Shown in pieces: positions 31,011 through 36,977 of a DNA stretch of 36,977 bases (position 1 is its first letter; each line of letters opens with the position of its first letter). A program made the position numbers and the translations under genes. This DNA is from Bacteroidales bacterium (lineage in GTDB: Bacteria > Bacteroidota > Bacteroidia > Bacteroidales > FEN-979). The stretch lies in NCBI GenBank assembly GCA_014860625.1, contig JACZJJ010000138.1, forward strand, positions 1 to 36,977, in the 5' to 3' direction. A model generated the notes under the pieces. That model searched no databases, had not been told where the DNA came from, and saw nothing but the letters and a program-made list of their open reading frames with translations.

Positions 31011-31925
31011 ATGACCAATCTATCAGTAAACATCGCCGGACTCACCTTTAAAAATCCTGTCACCACGGCATCTGGGACCTTTGGATATGGAGATGAGTTC
31101 AAGGATTTCATGGATCTGGGAAAGATCGGTGGCATCTTTGTAAAAGCGGTTACCGGCTCTAACAGGGATGGGAATGCCTACCCTCGGATGGCGGAGACGC
31201 CTTCGGGTATGCTTAATTCTGTTGGATTGCAAAACAAAGGCGTCGATCATTTCGTCAGGGAGATCTATCCGCGGATCAAAGATTTCGACACCCACATCAT
31301 CGTCAATGTTTCGGGATCCACGATTGAAGAATATGTAGAGGTAGCGGAACGGATGAACGAACTTGAGAAGATACCTGCCATCGAGGTGAATATCTCCTGT
31401 CCCAATGTCAAACAGGGAGGGATGGCTTTTGGGACAGTTCCGGCCATGTCGACCGAAGTTACCCGGGCTGTAAGGGAGGTTTACAAAAAGGTGCTGATGG
31501 TCAAACTCTCACCAAACGTTACCAGCATCGTTGAAATAGCAAAGGCCGTGGAAGAGGGAGGAGCCGATGTGCTGACACTCGTCAACACACTTCTGGGAAT
31601 GGCGATTGATGCCGACAGCCGTCGACCCATTCTTTCTACCATCATGGGCGGACTTTCAGGTCCCGCCATCAAACCTGTCGCCTTACGCATGGTATGGCAG
31701 GTTCACAATGCCGTGAACATTCCGGTCATCGGCCTTGGAGGCATCATGAATGCTACCGATGCCATTGAATTCTTACTGGCCGGCGCTTCCGCCATCCAGG
31801 TTGGGACAGCCAATTTCATCGATCCGGCCGTCTCGGTTAAACTTGTTGAAGGCATCGAGGCCTACCTGGCCAAACATCGTATCAACGACGTTAATGAGCT
31901 GATAGGGGCTTTGAGGACGGAGTAA
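31011..31925 (+). CDS. pyrD: Dihydroorotate dehydrogenase, class 1B catalytic subunit
   Basis: Oxidises dihydroorotate to orotate with FMN, working as a complex with PyrK and NAD+. The 304-residue barrel begins [24 protein letters not shown]. The class 1 active-site cysteine is in [13 protein letters not shown] (rather than the Ser of class 2). Later motifs are [29 protein letters not shown] and [20 protein letters not shown]. Pairing with pyrK confirms class 1B. It is followed after 40 bases by a large T9SS-secreted protein gene with no clear promoter. Confidence 0.97.
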   Translation: MTNLSVNIAGLTFKNPVTTASGTFGYGDEFKDFMDLGKIGGIFVKAVTGSNRDGNAYPRMAETPSGMLNSVGLQNKGVDHFVREIYPRIKDFDTHIIVNVSGSTIEEYVEVAERMNELEKIPAIEVNISCPNVKQGGMAFGTVPAMSTEVTRAVREVYKKVLMVKLSPNVTSIVEIAKAVEEGGADVLTLVNTLLGMAIDADSRRPILSTIMGGLSGPAIKPVALRMVWQVHNAVNIPVIGLGGIMNATDAIEFLLAGASAIQVGTANFIDPAVSVKLVEGIEAYLAKHRINDVNELIGALRTE

Positions 31926-31965
31926 CGAATTTTTCTTTTTCCAGATAACCATTTATTGTATCGCT

Positions 31966-34542
31966 ATGACGAATAAGACTCAATTCACTGTAAAACAGTT
32001 CGTTTCATCATTTATTCCGACAATTCTGATCATACTGATCTGCCTCATCGCCTGGCAAGCCAATCGGATCGACAATCGTGCTGATCTCCAGGTCAGCAAA
32101 AAATTTCAACCTCCCTCTGGCACCCCCAACGACTGGATGGCAATGCAGCGGATCTATCCTTACAACCGTATCCAGCCTGAAGCATACCTTTCGGCTGTGG
32201 AGCAGGCTCAGGCATTGATCAGTGCAGGTGAAACAAGGAGCACGCCCTGGGTCTTTACCGGACCTACCAACATTGGAGGAAGGATCACCGATATTGAGAT
32301 TCCTGATGGCGACCTGTCGACGATGTACCTTGGTGCCTCGACAGGCGGGGTGCTCAAAACCACAGACGGTGGAATCACATGGACCAACCTGTTTCAAAAT
32401 ATCCCCGTGGTATCCATCGGAGATATCGCCATCGATCCTGCCAACAGCGACATCTTGTATGTTGGGACCGGCGAAGCCAACTCCTCCAGTTTCAGCTTTT
32501 GGGGTAACGGAATTTATAAATCCATCGATGCAGGCCTTACATGGCAACATATGGGTCTCGATCATTCGGCGTATATCGGCAGGATGCTGGTGGATCACTC
32601 CAATTCGCAACGTGTATACGCCGCTGCCTGCGGGTATCTCTTTTCCTACAACGACGAACGCGGTGTTTACCGCAGCGAGGACGGGGGTTCAACCTGGCAG
32701 CAGGTGCTGTACCTTACAGACTCGACGGCTGCCATTGACCTGGTACAGCATCCTGTAAATCCCGACATTCTCTACGCAGCAATGTGGCAACGGAGCCGCG
32801 GGCTCGAGTACAGGAATTCTTTCGGAGTAACTTCCGGGATCTGGAGAACAATGGACGGCGGAGATACATGGACTGAGCTGACCAATGGCCTGATGGCCGG
32901 ACAGGATGTCGGGCGTATTGGAATTACCCTCTGCAAGTCGCAGCCGGATGTCCTGTATGCCGTTTATGACCTGCCGAACTTTGAAGTGGCCGTTTTCAAG
33001 ACGGATAACGGAGGCGATTCATGGATACGCACCAACGACGGGACACTTTATGGCATGTGCAGCAATTTCGGCTGGTATTTCGGTCAGATCAGGGTCGACC
33101 CAATTGATCCGATGAGCGTTTTTGTCATGGGAGTTCCGCTTTACGCAACCCAAAATGGTGGACAGTCGTGGTTTGAGGCCTCCAACGACATCCATGTAGA
33201 CCATCATGCCATGGTTATCGACGAGGCAACTTCAACCATCATCGAAGGAAATGACGGTGGATTGTATATCAGTGATACCTATGCAAGTTCGTGGTCCAAA
33301 ATCAACAATCTGCCCATCACCCAGTTTTACGCCATCGATATCGATTACCTGAAGCCGGAGAGGATTTACGGAGGGACACAGGACAACAATACCATCCGTA
33401 CCCTCACCGGCGGGCTCGACGACTGGAACCCCATACTCGGAGGAGACGGAATGTACACCCTGGTGGATTACACCAATTCAAACATCGTTTATGCAGAATA
33501 CCAGTGGGGCAACCTGTTTCGATCCAACAATGGAGGAAATAACATGAACTATATCGGCCAGAACTGGGAAAACGAACGCAAAAACTGGTCGGCACCCCTT
33601 GTCATGCATCCGGAAGATCCATCCATCCTCTATTTCGGCACCTACAGGATTTGGAAGTCGACCGATAAGGGGAACAACTGGACGCCTGTCAGTGATGACC
33701 TGACACAGGGAATCGATCAATATTTCCACTCCATTACCACCATCGCCATCTCACCAATCGATCCATCGATTGTAATTGCAGGAGCTGGAGATGGGAAAGT
33801 GCATGTGTCAACCAACAACGGACTCATCTGGACCGACATCTCGGCTGGGTTGCCCAACCGCTGGGTAACCCGTGTGACAACGGATCCTTTTGATGTCAAC
33901 ACCGTCTACATTACCCTCTCGGGCTTCAGGTGGGATGAACCTCTCCCCCATGTATTCAAGTCGACCAACCTGGGACAAACGTGGACCTCAATCTCTGGTA
34001 ATCTTCCTGAATTCCCTGTCAACGACATCATCCTTGACCCCGATATTGCAGACAAGATCATCGTCGCCACGGATGCCGGATTGTATGGTTCCATCGATGC
34101 AGGAGCTACCTGGCAATGGATATGGACAGATCTTCCCGCTGTTCCGACATATGCCTTAAAGATCCACGCTCCAACGCGGAAAATCGTGGCCGGCACATAT
34201 GGCCTCTCTACCTATTCAGCCAGTCTTGACGATATCATGGTTGGGGTAAAAAGCGATAAGGTTCGACGAAAAGGCCGGCTGTCGGTCTCTCCAAATCCAG
34301 TCTCCCGTTCCACTATGGTTCAGTTCTTTCTCCCTGAGCCGGACAACCTGAGTTGCTCTGTGATAAGTATAGACGGCAAATCAGGAATAGCAGGATCCAA
34401 AAGCATCGGAACCCTGCAGCGGGGAACCCATTCTGTCCCAATTACTGAGATCATTGATATCGAAATGATGACTGCGGGGATCTACCTGATGGTTCTGGAG
34501 GGAAACCACACACGTGTTTCGGGGAAGATTGTGGTGTTGTAA
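31966..34542 (+). CDS. Secreted Asp-box (BNR / sortilin-like) beta-propeller protein with T9SS sorting domain
   Basis: An 858-residue surface or secreted protein. The N-terminus has one hydrophobic segment (FIPTILIILICLIAWQA, about 14-30) that acts as signal. The body is a series of about eleven Asp-box motifs of the type S/T-x-D-x-G-x-T/S-W (for example TTDGGITWTNL, SIDAGLTWQHM, SEDGGSTWQQV, STDKGNNWTPV, SIDAGATWQWI), typical of two stacked beta-propellers of the sortilin/xyloglucanase-like class. From about residue 765 there is a type A T9SS C-terminal signal (RLSVSPNPVSRSTMVQFFL... MTAGIYLMVLEG... KIVVL), which directs export through the outer membrane and cleavage. The enzymatic function is not clear; I see no catalytic set. 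It converges on murB across a palindrome. Confidence 0.88.
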   Translation: MTNKTQFTVKQFVSSFIPTILIILICLIAWQANRIDNRADLQVSKKFQPPSGTPNDWMAMQRIYPYNRIQPEAYLSAVEQAQALISAGETRSTPWVFTGPTNIGGRITDIEIPDGDLSTMYLGASTGGVLKTTDGGITWTNLFQNIPVVSIGDIAIDPANSDILYVGTGEANSSSFSFWGNGIYKSIDAGLTWQHMGLDHSAYIGRMLVDHSNSQRVYAAACGYLFSYNDERGVYRSEDGGSTWQQVLYLTDSTAAIDLVQHPVNPDILYAAMWQRSRGLEYRNSFGVTSGIWRTMDGGDTWTELTNGLMAGQDVGRIGITLCKSQPDVLYAVYDLPNFEVAVFKTDNGGDSWIRTNDGTLYGMCSNFGWYFGQIRVDPIDPMSVFVMGVPLYATQNGGQSWFEASNDIHVDHHAMVIDEATSTIIEGNDGGLYISDTYASSWSKINNLPITQFYAIDIDYLKPERIYGGTQDNNTIRTLTGGLDDWNPILGGDGMYTLVDYTNSNIVYAEYQWGNLFRSNNGGNNMNYIGQNWENERKNWSAPLVMHPEDPSILYFGTYRIWKSTDKGNNWTPVSDDLTQGIDQYFHSITTIAISPIDPSIVIAGAGDGKVHVSTNNGLIWTDISAGLPNRWVTRVTTDPFDVNTVYITLSGFRWDEPLPHVFKSTNLGQTWTSISGNLPEFPVNDIILDPDIADKIIVATDAGLYGSIDAGATWQWIWTDLPAVPTYALKIHAPTRKIVAGTYGLSTYSASLDDIMVGVKSDKVRRKGRLSVSPNPVSRSTMVQFFLPEPDNLSCSVISIDGKSGIAGSKSIGTLQRGTHSVPITEIIDIEMMTAGIYLMVLEGNHTRVSGKIVVL

Positions 34543-34546
34543 ACCT

Positions 34547-34574
34547 GTACGGGCGAGGCATACCTCGCCCCTAC
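34547..34574. repeat. 28-bp GTA...TAC palindrome, likely bidirectional terminator, containing the murB stop codon
   Basis: An 8-bp stem (GGGCGAGG at 34551-34558, CCTCGCCC at 34563-34570) with a CATA loop, flanked by GTA and TAC that also pair and one C/C mismatch. The TAG stop of murB (34573-34571) lies in the right arm, and the T9SS protein gene stops four bases before the left arm. It lacks a T-run, so its use as a terminator is inferred from position. Confidence 0.8.
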
Positions 34575-35584
34575 AGAATATTGACCTCGGGTTCCAGCAA
34601 TATCCCAAATTTAACCAGTACCGATTGGCGGATGAGGGAGGCAAGTGCCAGAATCTCCACACCGGTAGCGTTTCCGTAGTTAACCAGTACGAGGGGTTGA
34701 TCGGGGTGCACGCCGGCATCACCGGCTCGCTTTCCTTTCCAGTTGCACTGATCAATCAGCCATGCAGCTGCCAGTTTTACACCGTTAGAATCCGCAAAGC
34801 TCACAATATCGGGGTATTGTTGTTTTAGACCTGCGAACTGGTCGGTCCGGATCACCGGATTCCTGAAGAAACTGCCGGCATTTCCGGCATCCCTGGGATC
34901 AGGAAGTTTACTCCGCCGGATTCTGCAGACCACTTCTCGTACATCCTTGATGGTTGGAGATGTGATGCCAGAGCGTTCCAACTCCTGCTTCACCGAACCA
35001 TAGCCAAGGTTTAAGGTGGGCTTTTTCGCAAGTTTGAGTGTCACGCCGGTGATGAAGTACTGTCCGCGGAGTGTTTGCTGAAAGATGCTCTCCCGGTATC
35101 CAAACCGGCAATCATCTCTCGAAAAGGTTCTCTTTTCTCCGGTTTCAAGGTGAACCGTTTCAAGTTCCTCCAAAACCTCCTTAAGTTCCACGCCGTAGGC
35201 TCCGATATTCTGAATTGGGCTCGCGCCGATTCTTCCGGGAATCAGGGAAAGATTCTCAACACCTCCCCATCCCCGCTCCACGCAATAAGCTACCACTTCA
35301 TCCCAGATCTCTCCTCCGGCTACCCTGACAATTATGAATTCTTCATTCTCGCTGATAACAGCAATTCCTTTTGTGTTGAGCCGTATGACAGTTCCGGGAA
35401 AATTCTCCGTAAAAAGGACGTTGCTGCCATCACCCAGGATCATGATTGGCTTTTGATCTTCCGTAAGAGACAATATCACCGGAACGATATCCTCATCACG
35501 GTTGATCTCAATAAAATACCTTGTACTGGCCTGGATGCCGAACGTATGTTCCTGCTGAAGGGATTTTTGTTCCTCTATAACCAT
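34571..35584 (-). CDS. murB: UDP-N-acetylenolpyruvoylglucosamine reductase
   Basis: Reduces UDP-GlcNAc-enolpyruvate to UDP-MurNAc with NADPH and FAD, the second committed step of peptidoglycan synthesis. It is 337 residues, type I. The FAD-binding part contains ILGDGSNVLFTENFPG and GRIGASPIQNIGAYGVEL. The second half contains DAGNAGSFFRNPVI, whose serine is the catalytic acid region, and the protein ends with the conserved Glu (EPEVNIL). A -7 box (35592-35599) lies only seven bases from the ATG, giving a very short leader. It is divergent from the glycosyltransferase that follows. Confidence 0.95.
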   Translation of the reverse strand: MVIEEQKSLQQEHTFGIQASTRYFIEINRDEDIVPVILSLTEDQKPIMILGDGSNVLFTENFPGTVIRLNTKGIAVISENEEFIIVRVAGGEIWDEVVAYCVERGWGGVENLSLIPGRIGASPIQNIGAYGVELKEVLEELETVHLETGEKRTFSRDDCRFGYRESIFQQTLRGQYFITGVTLKLAKKPTLNLGYGSVKQELERSGITSPTIKDVREVVCRIRRSKLPDPRDAGNAGSFFRNPVIRTDQFAGLKQQYPDIVSFADSNGVKLAAAWLIDQCNWKGKRAGDAGVHPDQPLVLVNYGNATGVEILALASLIRQSVLVKFGILLEPEVNIL

Positions 35585-35591
35585 TATGGAT

Positions 35592-35599
35592 CAAAAGTA
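35592..35599 (-). promoter_or_regulatory. -7 box for murB
   Basis: TACTTTTG on the minus strand, ending seven bases before the murB ATG at 35584. Confidence 0.55.
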
Positions 35600-35643
35600 T
35601 AAAAATAATTAACTTGCGTCTCCGTTGGAATATAAACCATCTC

Positions 35644-36831
35644 ATGTCGGTCAAGCGTGCCATCGTATGCGTTACCAATGACCTCACCACTGATCAACGT
35701 GTGGACCGTACATGCATTACCCTTACTGATCAGGGCTTCTCAGTGATTTTGGTGGGAAGAAAGCTGGGCCGGAGCCTCCCCCTCGTACCCCGGACTTATG
35801 CCATGCACCGGATGCAATTGTGGTTCAATAAAGGCCCCCTCTTCTATGCCAACTACAATATTCGCCTGTTTTTATATCTTATTTTTCACAAATCAAACCT
35901 GATTGTCTCCAACGACCTCGACACTCTTCCAGCCTGTTTTCTCGCCTACCGTTTAAAAAACATCCTCCACCTCCCTCGTGAGGGAGGGGGCCAGGGGGTG
36001 GGTACCCTCCTGCTCCACGACTGCCATGAGTACTTTCGGGGGGTACCGGAGTTGGTTGGGCGAAAAGGGACTACCCGGGTCTGGAAATGGATTGAAGACA
36101 GAATATTTCCAAAACTTCAAAAGGTCGTTGCAGTCAATGCTTCCGTTGCGAAGCTTTACAGGGAAGATTATGGAAATGAGATTGAGGTGATACGCAATGT
36201 CCCGTTCCGGAAACAAGGAGGAGAACCAATCCCCAAAGAAGCCCTGGGAATTTTACCTCACCAGAAAGTGATTCTTTACCAGGGAGCTGTGAACCTCGAC
36301 AGGGGCCTTGAGGAGGTGATCCAGGCGATGAAGTTTCTTCGGTGCGATGCCAAACTGGTTATCGCCGGAACAGGCGACAAATTCGAGGAGCTTCAATCGT
36401 TTGTTCTGAAGGAAAAGGTTCCCGGAAAGGTCATTTTTACCGGACAGATCCCATTTCAGGACCTATACAGGTATACCCTGATGGCCGATCTTGGGCTGTC
36501 GATAGAGAAGGATGTAAGCCTGAACTACCATTTTGCCTTGCCAAACAAATTCCTTGATTATATCCAGGCCAACGTGCCGGTCCTGATTTCACCGTTTCCT
36601 GAAATGAAAGCTATTCTTGATAAATATTTCATCGGTGAAGTCCTGGAGAGCCATGACCCGAAACATATCGCTGAAAAGATTGATGGAATGCTCCTGAATG
36701 AAACCCGGATGGAACTGTTCAAGGAAAACCTGCTTCCCGCTGCAGAGGAGCTTTGCTGGGAGAATGAGGCTCCGAAGCTTAAATGGGTGTTGGATCCAGG
36801 ATACCGGATGCCAGAAAAGGAGGAGGAATGA
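35644..36831 (+). CDS. Glycosyltransferase group 1 (GT4-like) with an in-frame repeat insertion
   Basis: A 395-residue GT-B fold transferase for surface polysaccharide. The N-terminal domain begins KRAIVCVTNDLTTDQRVDRT and has IVSNDLDTLPACFLAYRLKN. The C-terminal donor domain has VILYQGAVNLDRGLEEVIQA, LVIAGTGDKFEEL and LGLSIEKDVSLNYHFALPNKF. ATG 35644 is preferred over the TTG at 35614. Between the strand ending RLKNI and LLHDCHEYF, relatives usually have no gap; here about 13 residues (LHLPREGGGQGVG) come from a GC-rich palindromic element (35970-36002). The C-terminal residues LDPGYRMP are encoded by three heptads (36790-36810). The promoter is not clear. Confidence 0.88.
   Translation: MSVKRAIVCVTNDLTTDQRVDRTCITLTDQGFSVILVGRKLGRSLPLVPRTYAMHRMQLWFNKGPLFYANYNIRLFLYLIFHKSNLIVSNDLDTLPACFLAYRLKNILHLPREGGGQGVGTLLLHDCHEYFRGVPELVGRKGTTRVWKWIEDRIFPKLQKVVAVNASVAKLYREDYGNEIEVIRNVPFRKQGGEPIPKEALGILPHQKVILYQGAVNLDRGLEEVIQAMKFLRCDAKLVIAGTGDKFEELQSFVLKEKVPGKVIFTGQIPFQDLYRYTLMADLGLSIEKDVSLNYHFALPNKFLDYIQANVPVLISPFPEMKAILDKYFIGEVLESHDPKHIAEKIDGMLLNETRMELFKENLLPAAEELCWENEAPKLKWVLDPGYRMPEKEEE
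35970..36002. repeat. GC-rich palindromic element inserted inside the glycosyltransferase gene
   Basis: A perfect CCTCCCTC/GAGGGAGG inverted repeat with a GT loop (35970-35987), followed by a G-rich tail (GGGCCAGGGGGTGGGT). The composition is unlike the surrounding gene and it encodes LPREGGGQGVG. Peptides of this type recur in translations of dispersed palindromic repeats in other bacteria, which is recollection rather than a search. Confidence 0.75.
36790..36810. repeat. Three heptads (TTGGATC, CAGGATA, CCGGATG) at the 3' end of the glycosyltransferase
   Basis: Units of the YYRGATN family, in frame, encoding LDPGYRM eight codons before the stop. Confidence 0.7.
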
Positions 36832-36840
36832 GAGGGAGGG

Positions 36841-36965
36841 GACTGGTAAGGGCGGGTTCCAAACCCGCCCCTCAAAAACTGCCGGACTGGTAAGGGCGGG
36901 TTCCAAACCCGCCCCTCAAAAACTGCCGGACTGGTAAGGGCGGGTTCCAAACCCGCCCCTCAACC
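36841..36965. repeat. 44-bp tandem repeat, nearly three copies, each with a GC-rich hairpin
   Basis: Two exact 44-base units (36841-36884, 36885-36928) and the first 37 bases of a third. Each contains GGGCGGGTT-CCA-AACCCGCCC (first copy 36850-36870), a 9-bp stem preceded by GTAA and followed by CTCA. It lies 10 bases after the last stop codon and may act as transcription terminators. There are no unique spacers. Confidence 0.95.
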
Positions 36966-36977
36966 CGAAACCTGAAA
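36963..36977. repeat. Start of a CCGAAAC-type heptad array at the window edge
   Basis: ACCCGAA and ACCTGAA (36963-36976) are two units of the family seen at 20149-20183 in the other orientation. The array is cut by the window end, so its length is unknown. Confidence 0.5.

Noticed and set aside
36558-36950. Leftward open frame with repeated PALTSPAVFEGRVWNPP
   Set aside because: It is the translation of the 44-base repeats plus the antisense of the glycosyltransferase.
36841-36972. CRISPR-like array
   Set aside because: The whole 44-base unit repeats identically, with no unique spacers between repeats, and there are no cas genes.

Overview
This window looks like chromosomal DNA from a Bacteroidota bacterium, most likely Bacteroidales or a near relative. 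The evidence is of four kinds. (1) Promoter -7 boxes of the type TAnnTTTG stand before most transcription units. (2) Several families are Bacteroidota-restricted or strongly enriched there: BT_3928-type DoxX protein, DUF1599, DUF5606, and a TonB receptor paired with a DUF4249 lipoprotein. (3) One protein carries a type IX secretion (T9SS) C-terminal sorting domain. (4) The gene neighbourhoods are typical (ruvX-def-TPR lipoprotein, BT_3928 near tpiA, folP-cdaA). There are no rRNA or tRNA genes, insertion sequences, phage genes or CRISPR arrays. No intergenic stretch exceeds 150 bases.

Layout. 1-2509: the start of an unknown leftward gene and a GH27 alpha-galactosidase-like lipoprotein. 2641-5196: malic enzyme/phosphotransacetylase fusion and a cold-shock protein, ending in a double hairpin that faces the leftward block. 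5286-12576 (leftward): prmA, a 1500-residue exported protein of unknown function, plsY and dnaN. 12641-13423: an RMD1/DUF155 membrane protein, divergent from prmA. 13455-17117 (leftward): DUF1599, BT_3928-type protein, an orphan peptide-type ABC permease, tpiA. 17264-18937: folP and the diadenylate cyclase gene. 18983-20608 (leftward): ruvX, def, TPR lipoprotein. 20677-23220: dapD, a family 9 glycosyltransferase, a YrdC/Sua5 protein. 23314-28882: TonB receptor, DUF4249 lipoprotein, purB, a family 2 glycosyltransferase. 28924-34542: DUF5606 protein, a PEGA-like exported protein, pyrK, pyrD, and a large T9SS-secreted Asp-box beta-propeller protein. 34571-36831: murB (leftward) and a group 1 glycosyltransferase. 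36841-36977: tandem palindromic repeats.

Most genes are housekeeping: central carbon metabolism (maeB, tpiA), phospholipid, lysine/cell-wall, folate, purine and pyrimidine synthesis, translation and tRNA modification, replication, c-di-AMP signalling and envelope glycan synthesis.

The striking feature is the repetitive DNA. Short tandem arrays with units of 7 (sometimes 8) nucleotides fill many gene junctions. At five genes the stop codon lies inside a repeat unit (BT_3928-like, TPR lipoprotein, def, ruvX, DUF4249). Arrays of the same type also sit inside open reading frames (prmA, the family 9 glycosyltransferase, the C-terminus of the last glycosyltransferase), where they give a 7-residue peptide period. 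The unit sequence varies from site to site but falls into a few recurring families (YYRGATN, AGAGGTA/AGAGGGA, CGAAATA(G), CGAAACC and others). This resembles the heptanucleotide STRR repeats known from heterocystous cyanobacteria. A second class consists of 28-36 bp GC-rich palindromes beginning GTA and usually ending TAC, located at gene ends. A third palindrome appears to have inserted in frame inside the last glycosyltransferase. These repeats are the best candidate here for an undescribed process.
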